A stretch of 64,000 nucleotides of DNA from contig LUCM01005979.1 in assembly GCA_008360955.1 (NCBI GenBank), positions 131,848 through 195,847 of the forward strand. The letters are read 5' to 3'. Below are positions 25,526 to 38,599 of the stretch, in pieces. A model generated the notes under the pieces. It searched no databases, was not told the origin of the DNA, and was given only the letters and a program-made list of their open reading frames with translations. Numbering within the stretch: position 1 is the stretch's first letter; the number at the start of each line of letters is the position of its first letter. The position numbers were made by a program, and so were the translations under genes. The stretch is from Fasciolopsis buskii (Eukaryota > Platyhelminthes > Trematoda > Plagiorchiida > Fasciolidae).

Positions 25526-28500
25526 GTTTTTTTCTTTTTATCTGCCTTTGTCCAGCTATCTGTCCCAGAATATTTGTTTAAGTCTGGGTATTTAGGGTAT
25601 ATGTAATACCTCTTTGTGTATAGTGTATTGTTTCTGGCAATCAATAGTTTCTTTTCCTCATAGGGACCATCTCTTGAGACATCATTTTGTTGATTATATC
25701 AAGAACACATTCTGAGTGAATACTGTTGGGATTCTTCGAATCTCCTGCTACGGTTTTCTCCGTATGGAGGAATGCAAAGGTTGTTCGGGTGGATGCAAAG
25801 ATTTTCATAAATCGACCAGATAATAGTCGGAAAGTGCAATCCAAGCTCACAAGTTTGTTTGGCAGGTCACACCAGCAAAACCTGTTACCGTTTAATGCAT
25901 GAGCAGCGGACTACTTACGGGATTGTTCGTTACATGGCCAGAATGAATGTCGAATCGGAATAGGTTATAATAATAGTAACACGTAGGGATTTAAGGAAGT
26001 CTATTTCTTTCAGAGTCACTTATCCAACATTCCAATCTCCTGTGCTTTTACTTGATCATTAGGAGGTGTAAGGAATAAAACGACTTCCATTGTCATCCTT
26101 CTATGGTAGACCCAAACTCTATCAAACAGTCGAGAACTATCCATGTCAGCTAGCCTGCTAAACATTGATAAAATAAATTATTGTAATGTAAAGCTTACTG
26201 TGGAAGATGACCAATTCACACTGGGTGGACAAATCCAACTCGCATATCCACCAGGCATGAAGAGGGAGACGAAATTTGCTTTGGATGATACCCCTTTCTA
26301 ATGATCGTCTCATTCAATGCACAATGTGAGAAAATGTCTAGCCAACATCCCGTGATATCACAAAGTTCTCATGATTGCTGAGCTACCTGTCCGAAATCTG
26401 CCGCTAGTGTGAGCTGGTAGCTCGTGTTAGCTAGCCGTCTTTAACGTTTTAATTAATGGTTCCTGTCTCGTAATTGCGAGATGACAATACTCCTACTGGC
26501 TCCGGATATATTCCAAGGTTATTAAGTCAGTTTGATCTAAACTATCTCCTAAAAGTTTGCTGGTCTGACCACGAATTCGTTTCAATAAGTGAAATAAAGT
26601 GGCGAGAAAGTTTTTGTTTTATTCATCATTTATAGCTGATAATTTGTAGATTCTCACAAAATCCTTTCATTCCTAACCGGCCTACACAGTGGAACTCGTT
26701 TTTCAATTAGCAACCAGTGTTTGATAGTAGAATCGTTTCAAACGGAACCTTGTATATTCTTGTCTTGTACTTCTCGATAAAATTGAATCCCGTCACGTTA
26801 TGATTGGTTAGTTTGCTGGCAAATTACAACTGACTATATTGTGACATTATTTGCTGTGAGTAGATCAGCTGGCTCCGTGAACCGTTGGTGACAGGTCATG
26901 GCAGTTGAATTTCGACATGGTCCATATGGTAATTCAATTTTTCTTCTATCACCGACCTAGAAGTTTCGCACATTTTCTTTTTACGATACTGGTGTGCCCG
27001 TGAAAGTGCTCACCAACACGGTGACGTGAACTAAGACAAGAAGTTGGACATTGATTTCTAGTTCATGGTGGTTCCACTCGCCCCACGATAAGGCCATCGA
27101 TTTTGAAGTCAAACAAGATGGCCAAACTATCCGAACAAAAATTTCTCAGCAGTTGTTTCCGTAAGATTTCGTAAGAAACACTTAATGCATTATCTAGATA
27201 TGGGAGCGTACGTTGCAGCTTCATTCCCAGATCCGAGGTTAGGCAATGGAAACTCCCTCGTTTACTTCTGCAATTCGGTCGGGATTCGAATATAGCGATT
27301 TCGTCATACCTGACAATACCTCAGTTTTTCCATTCACCCCAAGTACCGATTTTAATCCCAATTTGAGTAGAGTTCAGAAACCTTTGCCTTAACCTTAAAA
27401 TACTCGAAGAATTTGAATCGCGAAACCAGAAACGACGGTTTATGCAATGTATCTGACATTGCCTTGACGTAATTTCAAATAGCGATTAATACAGTCACCA
27501 CTATCATTCTTTATGCTGTGGAAAACAAATATCAGTTGATAAAATTTGTAAGCCTACATCCACCATAGTCGGTATGAGAAATTCGAGGAATTGTATTGTG
27601 TCACTAGCAGGAATTATGCCTGGAACATTCTAAGCAATTCGAGCTGCTTGCCCCTCTATCGCTACTTTGACGGCAAACATTCCAACCAGCTTGATTTTAT
27701 CTTCCCTCATTGCTGATGTTTGTTTTGCGATTTTATCAACTGATGTTTTTTGCCGGAATCACAAGAAACTCTACACAAAAAGGAGCCGCAGAGTGATATG
27801 AGCCAGACACATTGTCCAAACCAATGAATTTGGCTTCTCTATTCAAGTTTGTACAGGGGAAACAATGTTCACAGTTTCTGTGGGGATCTTTAAACACAAA
27901 TAGTCGAATTGCTCTGGTCGAGTTATGCGCATCTTGGCTATGGTAGTCTTGGTGAGATAATTCGCTTTTTCGTATTCATCATATTTTACAGTAAGAAATA
28001 CCAGCGATTAGGACATAACATATACAGACCAATACTACTAATACAGTGAGCAACCTCTCTCGCGAATACATATACACAAGAGGCTGAGAATGGAAAGTGA
28101 ATAACATTTATCATGGTAGGCTTCTTGAATTAAGTCTAGTTTTAGATCTGTTAAGATGGCTTCGTTTAATGTTCATTTTTCAATAAATTAATCTTCAACC
28201 TCTGTGACATAGTCATCGAATAGTTTTGCATTTAAGGACCGGGAATTCGTCCCAGTTTGATTTGCACATTGGTTGGATTTTTCGTTGACTAACGGCCTTT
28301 TATCAGCCCTACTGGATATGGTAACCGGCACCACCCAATCGGTATAGATGAGTTACAAATTTTTACAATACTTACTTAATTTTTCAATTTTTTTATGCGA
28401 GGATAATTCTGCTCCTTGGATTTCTGTCGCGATAGCCATCCATGCACGTTGCTTAGTGACAAGATTTTCACATCATAAAACCCAACTGTTTTGTCACTCG

Positions 28501-31140
28501 CCTAACCCCGAAAGTAGAATGAAGGCCCAGATAGATCAAATTTGCCCTCATAATTCCAATCGATATTTTCAGCTGGTCAGGAAAACCGCATAACCAATCT
28601 GGGCAAGGTGGCTAAAGCAGTCTTTTCTTTGTAATTTTCATTTCGAGTCGGCAGGGGGATAAATTTAGGCCAATTTGGGTGACTTCGTTAGAGAGATGAA
28701 AAGTCCTCCTGTGTTTGCACATCGCTGATGCACGGCGGAATCTGAGACGCTACCGTGCTACTTGATTTTGATCACACAGCAACGATACCAATAGTCGAAG
28801 ATTTCCAGCCTCTTAGTAACGTCCAGTCTCGGCAATCATGTTTCACCCGTGTATGTAGGAGATAGGCAGGTCACTTGCCATCTATGCAGAAGTGGACGAC
28901 AACATGTACCTCACTGTGAAATACTAAGCACTCCTTAATTTGTAAGGGCCAATCTAACCCAACTGCATAATTCCACTGTGCTTATTCCGTGCTGATCTGT
29001 ACGGCTCCAAGCCTGTAGTAAAAAGCTAGAGTTGACATTGGCAGAAATAAAATGCTATATTGCCATGTTTTGTACAAACGATAGCGGGTGCTAACGAAGC
29101 ATGTTCATTGTTCCCAGCTGGTGTTGTCATATATACCAAAGATCTATTGACGATTCTGCCACATCATTCTGTGAGTAGTATTCTAACCGAGGCATAATCT
29201 AACCATTTCTTTTAGGCTTCATTGAGCATTTCAGTTTAGACTACTTTGTAGTCCCCAAGCATATATAGAGTATATTTGTACGCATCACGGCCAAAAAATA
29301 AATATTTAATAAAATGCCAACTACACTATTTTCAATGCATTCAGAAGCAACCATCGTGGTTCAGGAGCCACGTGACATATGTTGAACCAACCTCTTAGTT
29401 AATCATAGCTGTGTAACTTTATCACAGTAAAACCATGCTTTTAAATTGTGACTTTTGGCCGCAAAATCATGACAGAACTGTTGCAATGAGGATAAGTCTG
29501 TCTGAAAGAATTGTTTTTACTTAATTACCAAGCTCCTGGATCGGTCAACTTAACTATGACTAATTATAAATTAATCTGTAGGCCTTCAGGTCAACTAAGA
29601 TCGAATACGGTTTTCATTGATGATGAATAAGCGTTAAGTATTTCCTATTTTTGGTCAATAAATCCATGTGGTTTCACTCAATTGCTCATATATAAATATA
29701 TATATATACATATGTAATACTATAATACACGAAGAGCTAACGGTTCTTTGACAAAGAGACACAAGAGGTGTTTTACAATAAGTGCAAAGTCCAGTAAGTG
29801 TAACCGAAAGCAAGCACCGTGAACGCAGTCACAATCGAGGTGGTAGCCCAAAACAGACTCGAAGAAACTTTTCCCCATCTAACTGAACCTCTTGTATCTA
29901 CCGAGAAACGAAACCTCTAGGAAAATTTTATCTAAGCTGAACGTCTAAACTGGGTGGAGGAAGTCATTATAATCTTTACTTTCTAATCAAAAACGCTGAT
30001 AAAATAAATGCGAAGACATTGGTCTCCTGAGCTAAGTGATCCACGTACGTGGTAACAGGTTTTTCGTGCTAATTGAAATGTGTGTATATGTGTGTGTGTG
30101 AGATCGTGAAGATTTGAGGATCAGTCACTCGTTGCGTGCAGTTATCACCAACTGGACGAGTTGAACGTGATAAACACAATGTGCGAAATGGCTTACTTCT
30201 CGAATATAACGAGACTATCCGATCGATTGTTTACGTGATCTGTGCACCTATTGGACAAATGATCGTGGTTTTACATAAACCGGACCGGACCTATGTTGAC
30301 GCGTGCTCGACGTGAAGCTGACTGATTGCCTAGATTTGAGTACTTATCAATTTGGGTGGCTTTAAATTTGAAAACTGCGCTTATGACCGGGTTCATCATC
30401 TGTTATCGCTCATCGCACTAGTGACAACTTTGAGAATACAGTGGAAAGGTGCTTCAGTAGGGTTGTTGGGACTAATATGTTTCCAAAAACTGCCCATTTA
30501 TCAAGTTATTAATATTGACAGAATGTCTTACACATGTCAGATTGATTTGCTTATGTGATTGCTAACAGCAGTAGGAAATATTTGCAACTTAAAGCGATTG
30601 TCTTGATGAAATGGGTAAAAGGAATACGGCGTTTTTTAACGAGAATTGTGAAGAATTTCGGTTTGGTTTAGTCAAATTACGGATGCCCGATGGACTGGCA
30701 CATTGACGTTGACTTGCAAAACAGCTAAAGTAAGACTGCAAAACACCTTTGGCTTTAGAAAAAGATAAAAGATATCATCTTTGGCATTTGAATAAATGGA
30801 ACCGGGGCAGGCATGAGTGGATTGTTGTTTATTAATAAACTAGTCCAAAATGATTCCTAGAAATCCGTCGCATTTGTTGACTCGAAAAAACGCGCAACTT
30901 TAAGGTCGAAACCAATGAATTTTCAAGAATGCTACCATAGATAAATGCCAAAAGATTCCACACCACTGGGCTAGAAGCTACGCGGTGCGTCTTATCTGAC
31001 TATGAATCGCGAAACAGCGAAAACCGAGTGGAGTCAGACACCATGTGACCGATTGGAAATTACCGAGAAGCAATCTATTTGAGTATTGTCAGAAAAAAAA
31101 CGTTGTTTCTAGTGTTCACGGAATTACGTCGTCCGTTCTT
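25524..31140. other. Intergenic, no gene recognised
   Basis: This is the longest stretch without any assignable feature. It has a short TA run at about 29692-29712 and a GT-rich patch at about 30078-30100. No frame over 85 codons and no motif of a known family was seen. Confidence 0.5.
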
Positions 31141-31311
31141 CTTTGCTTTTATACTGGTTTTGTTAATGAACTAACAGTGTGCACCGTTTTGGACAAAGGG
31201 TACCGAGGCCAATAAAGGGCTGCCGGAGTGCGGAATTTGATCGGCCTTGAGAGAATTCGAACCCGCGAGCTTCAATTCCGGACATCACGACCCTATCGAT
31301 TTGGCTGTCAG
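31141..31311 (-). mobile_element. tRNA-derived SINE, copy 5
   Basis: The plus strand shows the reverse complement of the family. It starts with the tail-side CTTTGCTTTTATACTGG, then AACAGTGTGCACCGTTTTGG, GAGGCCAATAAAGGGCTGCC, box B complement GAATTCGAACC (31252-31262) and the head with CCTATCGATTTGGCTGTCAG. It is strongly diverged but has the same block order. Confidence 0.78.
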
Positions 31312-33199
31312 TACAGTAGAAAATAGTTGTGGGATTCGACTTTTTAGTAAACTGCTATTGTTTAAAGTCAACAGCAGATGAATCTAATCCTAGACAACGT
31401 AACTACGAGCTGCTCGATTCACCTTCAGTACGAGTAATATGAGAATCAGGTTGGGAATCAAGAAAATTTATAATTCTGGCGGTTCGCAACAAAATCAAAA
31501 ATCCACCTTTTTCACTGGAAAATAAAATTTGAATACTTACACAACAAATCACCACTTGGTCCACTAAGAATGCAATGCCAGAGCTGAACTCACTACTACG
31601 AAGCATTAGTAGGTGTTGTCGTATGGTAGAACCAGTCCGCATCGCCCATCATTGATGGTATTAGACCTACAGTCGTTCATCTCCGATTCGAGCTCCATAT
31701 GGACATGATGTATGAAAATAACGCTAGCAAATCTTAAGAATAACGAAACACCTGTGAACTATCTCCATGTTTTCGTGCTAGGTAGTTGATACTTGTACCG
31801 CATGCGGAACGATTTCCTGTGCAAATTTAGTTAAATTGATAGGCAGCGAAAATTGGGGAAAACCCATTTCACATTGCTTGTTTCCGTGACCTTGAAATGG
31901 AATGATATTCGTTGGCCTTTTGGATAACGAAATTTGATATTCAAATCAAAAAGAAAATACTCATCGTCACTCGAGGCGAATTCACCGGGGTACAGATGAG
32001 CGCATACAAACAGTCTTGTTGAGTGATAATTTGGAAAACTCAAACAACAGATTCCTAAAGATCAAAAGCTCATGCGATTACGTCGGCCTGATGCTTTTTT
32101 CACTGCGTTCAACCAGAAAACAGACAATCGAGCACCAGACCGAATTACTCGTTAGTGTTAGAGGTGTTTGGATATCAGCTTAGGGAAATTGTGAACATAA
32201 TGACGCATGTGCATCTATTGTGACTCTGTAAGGTCTGGTTTGTAGTTGACGAGATCACTCATATAAAATCGTCTAGTCGCATCATAGACAGATTACTTTG
32301 CATGGAACACTGAAACTTGTGTACCACAAATTTGCTATTAACAACCAGTATATTTCATGCTATTTTTGCATTGCGTTTCACATAGCAGTTGTCTAAGTCG
32401 TGCGCATATTTTGATCGCCGTCATCACATGACTACAAGATCTACGTGGAAAAAAGCGTAGAACCATTAACGGAAACGAATCGGAAAAATGAGTGTACCCC
32501 TGCTCAAACTGATTGCCGACCAAAAAGGTTTTCACTTAGATTGTTGGAACACCATAAATACGTTGCCTCGGCAACAAATCAAAGCATACTGCTTCATAAT
32601 TTGAGGAGTTCTCAAGAACCTATTCTGAAGTTAGCGGCTTGTCTAATACCTTTCTAATCTTGTATTCATGGCCAGAATAACTGTAATACAGTTTAAAGGA
32701 ACTGATTATCCGTTTTATTCTGTATACATATCTTCTGCTTTGAATGTACGCATCGAGCCGCCCGTTTCATCTGGCATGATTGCCGGTGAAACACTCCCGT
32801 ACGTCTAGTAGAACATGAACGAAAGGAAGAATTATTTTCTATTATTCATCCTCTATGTTCTGGAATAATATGTAAGTTAAAACTGGGTAATAGAAGGAGA
32901 GTTCAACAGTCAGATTCAAAAAAACGGTGGATAAGATTACTTAACCTAATAAGGAACCTAGTTCATCCTGTCAATTTGAAACGAGTTCACAATGTCCAAG
33001 CTGACATAATTCACTCAGGAGTCGATGAGCCGCGTAGAAACGCTGTTCAGGCGCAGGGAACGATGTTAAGAAACTAGCAGAACTACTGGGTTGGGAGAGG
33101 GTAAATTTTAACGTTTGCGCCAAAATATTTGATCACGTCGAGAACGGGCAAAAAAACCAACAAGCTATAGTCCACACTATGAGTGCATATACTGTGTAT
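31312..33199. other. Intergenic, no gene recognised
   Basis: Short frames only. Some of the right part may be unrecognised 5' sequence of the Penelope-like element that follows. Confidence 0.45.
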
Positions 33200-33593
33200 A
33201 CAATGTTTTCGTATGATCCGACGAAATGTATTCTCAACTGGTCGAAGTTGGCATTAACAAAAGCGGGGTTCACTTGACGAGTAAGTAATGGAAGGTCAAT
33301 TTGAAAACTTGGTGAAACCAACGGGTACACTGGACCAATGCCACTGATAGAACTTGAGGATTTCAGTAACTCGCTGGTGGAACCATGTTATGTACATTGC
33401 CAGAAAGAAAATTCAGTGAACTATCACTTATAAAGAAGATACCGTAAAGCGTTAAAGAGGATCTACCAAACCAATGCTATTGCTGTCACCCGACCAGATG
33501 AAAAAGCCGGCGTAGTGTCACTGAATCGAGATAATTACAAATAAAATTTCGAATAATCCTCCCCGACCAAAATAACATTCGAAAATCATTATT
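33200..33593 (+). mobile_element. Penelope-like element, 5' part (N-terminal RT region), decayed
   Basis: One plus-strand frame from about 33203 reads CILNWSKLALTKAGFT, then DFSNSLVEPCYVHCQKENS, then KALKRIYQTNAIAVTRPDEK followed by AGVVSLNRDNYK. Penelope-like RTs have this order: N.S...L......L..GL.F, a spacer, then ALK.L......V.RPDKG.GVV..N..DY..KM. The frame has several stops. It breaks off exactly where the CR1-like LINE begins, and Penelope RT text resumes after that LINE at about 36500. This piece is therefore the left half of an element split by a later insertion. Confidence 0.6.
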
Positions 33594-34720
33594 AAGCTGC
33601 TCTTCTATCCCTGACTGCTATTCCTATCCCAAAATCTAGCACTTCTACTGCTTCGACAAAAAGCTTTCGCCCAATTTCCCTGACTTCTTCCAGCCTTAAA
33701 CTGACGGAGCGTGTTATACTCAAGCGCCTGCGTTATTCTATGTATTCTCCTGACGACCCTATTCAGTTTGCCTACAAATCTAACAGGCCCACTTTGGACG
33801 CTATCGCCTCCCTTATTCACCACATTTGTAAGTCCTTAAACGCATCAGTAAAATCTGTGCGTTGCGCCTTCCTGGACTATTGGTCGGCATTTGATTCAGT
33901 CCCACGGTCTCTTCTACTTCAAAAACTGCAAACTTTTGGTTATCCCACGCCTTTATTAGCACGGCTGTCTGATTACTTTACTGACCGAACCCAGTGCACA
34001 CGAATGGACGGTAAAACCTCAAAACCGTTAATTAACAACTCAGGAGTGCTACAGGGTGCTGTTCTTTCATGGTTTCACTTCTCTACTTATATCAATGACT
34101 TATCAATCAGCTGACCCTGTCTTTCTGTTTAAGTAGGCTGATGATGTTGCCCTCTCTTAAGCAGTTTCAAACAACGATGATTTTCAAAGTTTTTCCCGCA
34201 AACCATCTTCTGTTTACGATTTCTCACTACGAGCTGGTTTAAATCTGAACACATCTAAATGCTTCCAATGTTTGTTCTCTCTCCCTCGGTCAGCCTGCCC
34301 ATCCGAAGCGTCTACCATCAACTCATAAACTCTTACCAGGATTGATTCTGTGAAATATCTCGAAGTTACTATTGATAACAGTCTGAAGTGACTTCTCACA
34401 TTTCTACCTGTGTAAAGAATCTCCGACGGTTGTCAGTTCAAATCAGGAAGCTTCGGCACTACAAGATGAAACAAAGCACCTTCTTCCGATTCGTATACCA
34501 ATGTGTTTTTCCAATCCTTCTTCACTGATCTGTTATTTTTCCAGGTTTACTTAAAAAAGACTTTAGGATTCTTCGCTGGGGGCTGTCAATTATTAGCCGT
34601 ATGTCCTTCGTACGACTAACTGAATTGTTCTTCAATCTATGTGATCAACGCTTATCTGCCTGTGAGAAATTTGCTCACAAAATTCTTTCAAATCCCACGC
34701 ATCCTCTGCACAACGATCTT
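33594..34720 (+). mobile_element. CR1/jockey-like LINE reverse transcriptase, first (redundant) copy
   Basis: The plus-strand frame reads AIPIPKSSTSTASTKSFRPI SLTSSSLKLTERVILKRL, then DPIQFAYKSNRPTLDAIASL, CAFLDYWSAFDSVPRSLLLQ (palm D), and SGVLQGAVLSWFHFSTYIND. The catalytic YADD region follows as K*ADDVALS: TAG at 34134-34136 replaces the tyrosine codon. The rest of the RT (LNTSKCFQCLFSLPRSACPS, IDSVKYLEVTIDNSLK) is broken by stops. It is 5'-truncated, with no endonuclease. It ends at the single N at 34721 because the assembly is disrupted; the complete 3' end is in the second copy. Confidence 0.85.
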
Positions 34721-34800
34721 NTATTTTAGTGTGTGTCCAAGGACTGACAAAAATTAGTTAAAAACGTCAGTTTACTAACTGCTGTCTCTTATACACATCT
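34721..34800. other. Chimeric library junction: N + 60 bp from 38.4 kb + Tn5 mosaic end
   Basis: Base 34721 is N. Bases 34722-34781 equal 38385-38444. Bases 34782-34800 are CTGTCTCTTATACACATCT, the 19-base Tn5 transposase mosaic end used in Nextera library kits. Base 34801 then restarts the sequence of 33410. This is the structure of a circularised mate-pair read joining the two ends of one fragment, not genomic DNA. Confidence 0.96.
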
Positions 34801-36111
34801 AATTCAGTGAACTATCACTTATAAAGAAGATACCGTAAAGCGTTAAAGAGGATCTACCAAACCAATGCTATTGCTGTCACCCGACCAGATGAAAAAGCCG
34901 GCGTAGTGTCACTGAATCGAGATAATTACAAATAAAATTTCGAATAATCCTCCCCGACCAAAATAACATTCGAAAATCATTATTAAGCTGCTCTTCTATC
35001 CCTGACTGCTATTCCTATCCCAAAATCTAGCACTTCTACTGCTTCGACAAAAAGCTTTCGCCCAATTTCCCTGACTTCTTCCAGCCTTAAACTGACGGAG
35101 CGTGTTATACTCAAGCGCCTGCGTTATTCTATGTATTCTCCTGACGACCCTATTCAGTTTGCCTACAAATCTAACAGGCCCACTTTGGACGCTATCGCCT
35201 CCCTTATTCACCACATTTGTAAGTCCTTAAACGCATCAGTAAAATCTGTGCGTTGCGCCTTCCTGGACTATTGGTCGGCATTTGATTCAGTCCCACGGTC
35301 TCTTCTACTTCAAAAACTGCAAACTTTTGGTTATCCCACGCCTTTATTAGCACGGCTGTCTGATTACTTTACTGACCGAACCCAGTGCACACGAATGGAC
35401 GGTAAAACCTCAAAACCGTTAATTAACAACTCAGGAGTGCTACAGGGTGCTGTTCTTTCATGGTTTCACTTCTCTACTTATATCAATGACTTATCAATCA
35501 GCTGACCCTGTCTTTCTGTTTAAGTAGGCTGATGATGTTGCCCTCTCTTAAGCAGTTTCAAACAACGATGATTTTCAAAGTTTTTCCCGCAAACCATCTT
35601 CTGTTTACGATTTCTCACTACGAGCTGGTTTAAATCTGAACACATCTAAATGCTTCCAATGTTTGTTCTCTCTCCCTCGGTCAGCCTGCCCATCCGAAGC
35701 GTCTACCATCAACTCATAAACTCTTACCAGGATTGATTCTGTGAAATATCTCGAAGTTACTATTGATAACAGTCTGAAGTGACTTCTCACATTTCTACCT
35801 GTGTAAAGAATCTCCGACGGTTGTCAGTTCAAATCAGGAAGCTTCGGCACTACAAGATGAAACAAAGCACCTTCTTCCGATTCGTATACCAATGTGTTTT
35901 TCCAATCCTTCTTCACTGATCTGTTATTTTTCCAGGTTTACTTAAAAAAGACTTTAGGATTCTTCGCTGGGGGCTGTCAATTATTAGCCGTATGTCCTTC
36001 GTACGACTAACTGAATTGTTCTTCAATCTATGTGATCAACGCTTATCTGCCTGTGAGAAATTTGCTCACAAAATTCTTTCAAATCCCACGCATCCTCTGC
36101 ACAACGATCTT
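34801..36111. repeat. Apparent tandem copy of 33410-34720 (assembly artefact)
   Basis: The 1,311-base block equals 33410-34720 with a constant offset of 1,391. I saw no difference, and three ORFs (of 72, 124 and 61 codons) are identical in both. The join carries an adapter sequence. I infer that the genome holds one copy, reading on through 36112. Confidence 0.9.
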
Positions 36112-36440
36112 TCAAAGTGCCGCTCTGATATTTCTACACGATCTGTTTTTCGTTCCATACCATCTAGAATCAACATCTATAGAAACTCCAATGTCTCATA
36201 TCTAGCACGAATTTTGACAAACCGTGACCGCATATTAGCCGAATTCTCGAACAATCTATCATAATATGCTACGATTATTCATGGATGAGTTATTTTTTTC
36301 CATATTTTTACAAGGTGATGAGTGTAATTTCGTTTGTTTCCTATTTTAAATTTGATCCTCACGTTTTCTGATTGAAATGCGACATTATTTTTTGTATGCA
36401 AAAGTCTATACCTTACAACACGATACAACCAAAAAAAAAC
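34985..36440 (+). mobile_element. CR1/jockey-like LINE, 5'-truncated, with true 3' end
   Basis: It has the same RT text as the first copy (TAG in the YADD motif now at 35525-35527) but continues to the natural C-terminus. The frame from 35992 reads MSFVRLTELFFNLCDQRLSA, then THPLHNDLSKCRSDISTRSV, and ends ILTNRDRILAEFSNNLS with TAA at 36262-36264. About 170 bases of AT-rich 3' UTR follow, and the element appears to end in an A-rich stretch near 36430-36440. Non-LTR RT of the CR1/jockey group copies its RNA at a nicked target. Stops in the RT core and the missing endonuclease make this copy dead. It is inserted in a Penelope-like element. Confidence 0.85.
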
Positions 36441-36960
36441 GAACGATTAGTGAGATGCAGTTGAAAGCATATATTTGCTGTTTTATAAAAATTACACATC
36501 GGAAATTACGTCACTAAGAGGGAATTAGAAAATTAATCACATGGCTCAACTGTATTGGCCACGTGTGGTTTAACAAAAATGCGTAATCCTGTAGATTATC
36601 GGTTCTCCATATCATTCCTTTGAGAAAGAGCTTGGCATATTTGATGAACCCAGTCGGAAGCAGCTGTCTGTAAGAAATTTCCGTGATGTTTTTGAAACTG
36701 TCAAAAACTGCCGTGTTAGGTACACGATCACGTTATCCTTGAACGTTGTATCACTTCTAACTAACATTCCACTACTAATGAATGTGAAGTATCTATCTGA
36801 TTACATTAAGACTGGCCAAAATATGCCACACGGATCAATACACCCAGTGATCTGAAATTCACTCATGCTTGGGCTTAAACGCAAATCGGCACAGGGACCA
36901 AAAAGTCTAGGGGAAAAAGATGGTATTACATACATATTGCATTCCACCAATAACGGGATC
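36441..36960 (+). mobile_element. Penelope-like element, 3' part (RT palm), decayed
   Basis: Plus-strand text in two frames: GSTVLATCGLTKMRNPVDYR (family: GS..P.LYGLPK.HK...PLRPI), then GSPYHSFEKELGIFDEPSRK, QLSVRNFRDVFETVKNC, and TITLSLNVVSLLTNIPLLMN followed by VKYLSDYI (family: M.S.DV.SLFTN.PL...I..L..YI). The catalytic D of the SFDV motif reads N here. This follows on in family order from the fragment ending at 33593, so the two are halves of one element. The later RT motifs and the GIY-YIG endonuclease are not recognisable. Confidence 0.7.
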
Positions 36961-38599
36961 GACTGTAATTGGATTTCACCCTCCAAACTTTGATGTGACT
37001 ATCATCTTGTCTACTTGACCATTGGGCAAAAACAACCCAAATCAAAATAACTTTCAAAATTCTTCGATATCTTCGACTGCGATACTGCTGACCTAAACCC
37101 AATTAGAAAACTTTGTTCTGTTTGCCTTTCCAGTTATTTGCATGCGACTTGTGAATGACTCCCGATATACCTATTGCATTTAACAGAAAAGAATAGTATA
37201 TCGTAGGACTAACCATGCACGGGATCTGCCAAACATCTGATGGTAAGAAATCCAGTCAATTAATTACCTTAAAGACTGATCTGTCGAGTATCCACTTGAG
37301 CAAAGTCGACCAATGGTGCAAGGGATAATGGTTGTTCTGCACACGTTCAGGGATGAAATCCACACATTTTTTTTTCTTGCACAAACCTGAAAGTGAACTT
37401 CAAACAAGGGATGAAATATTTTAGCCCCACGGGCAGCATGATGGACAAAATATTCTCATCACCTCACACGTGAAGAGGCTGATAGTGCGAAGAATATTCT
37501 TCCCCATATCTCGCTTTAGGCGTTTACATTCTTCTAGGTTATTAGTTTTATAGGCAGTAATCCCCTCTAGCTATCCCAGAGTACTGAAAAGCTGTCCCTA
37601 TAATGACCAGAAATTACGATTTATTAATGTACAAGACAGAAAATCGAAAATGTATGATCAATGACGACAAATCGGTCCGACTGTGATTTAAAAAGCAGAC
37701 GATTACCAAGCTTTTCTGAGGGACACGCAAGATTCCCGCGGATCACGTAACGGAGGGGAATGAAGACCGAATGTCATCCAATGTGCATTGTGACGTGAAT
37801 TTATTTCACCTTAACACATGAATGATATGCAGATCAGATATAAATTTCAAGTCTGACGGAAAAGTAAGAACGCCTGCCGGGAGAAACGACAGCATGCTTT
37901 TTCCGAGTGGAAAAGCCTGGGACGGTCGGTGCTTATTCTGTCTAAAATGATATCGCCCCCATTGGGAAGAGAAACGGTGGTCAATTAAGACGAAGCCGAC
38001 CAATAAGTCAGTAAAGTCACGAGCCAAGTCCCTTTGAACAAAAGTCTCGGACGTCAAACAATAACGGGACTAGAATGTTACCATAAAATAAAACGATTTC
38101 GATCGTAGAACAAATAGGGATTTCATACAAATTATCGATTACCGTGCCACGAGTAAGGTAAAAAGATGGAATGGTGCTCAAACACTATTCAGGAAACATT
38201 GCTACCGGAGGAAGCAATAGCAACAGATGCAAGATCATTGGTTCTTAATGAGAACCACACAAAGTTACTGTCCATCACTTTTGTAAGAAATTCTATGCTG
38301 ATCATATCTTCGGAATCTTTCAAGGAAGATGAGCTGATCAGAATTGTATTTCAATGCAGAATTCTTGAGCCAAGACCACACATATATTTTAGTGTGTGTC
38401 CAAGGACTGACAAAAATTAGTTAAAAACGTCAGTTTACTAACTGTGTACCGTCCATGGCGGGACCAATTATCTCCTTTGACGTTGTGCAACTAATGACTG
38501 CCTGCAAAACAGCACTGCTGCACTTCGTAGGTCTTCTGACTTTGGACAGAAGTATGCATAAATGTGAAGCGAATGATGAAAAAACTAGTACTCAATGTC
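36961..38599. other. Intergenic; genomic source of the chimeric 60-mer
   Basis: No gene is recognised. Bases 38385-38444 are the intact original of the 60 bases spliced into the junction at 34722. An 83-codon minus frame (37806-38057) and an 84-codon plus frame (38166-38420) match nothing I know. Part may be decayed Penelope 3' sequence. Confidence 0.5.

Noticed and set aside
24345..25581. Very long open frames (over 300 codons) on both strands
   Set aside because: They consist of N bases and CTAT repeat; not coding.
34985..36111. Recent tandem duplication of a LINE
   Set aside because: The junction contains a Tn5 mosaic end and 60 bases from 38.4 kb, so it is a library artefact.
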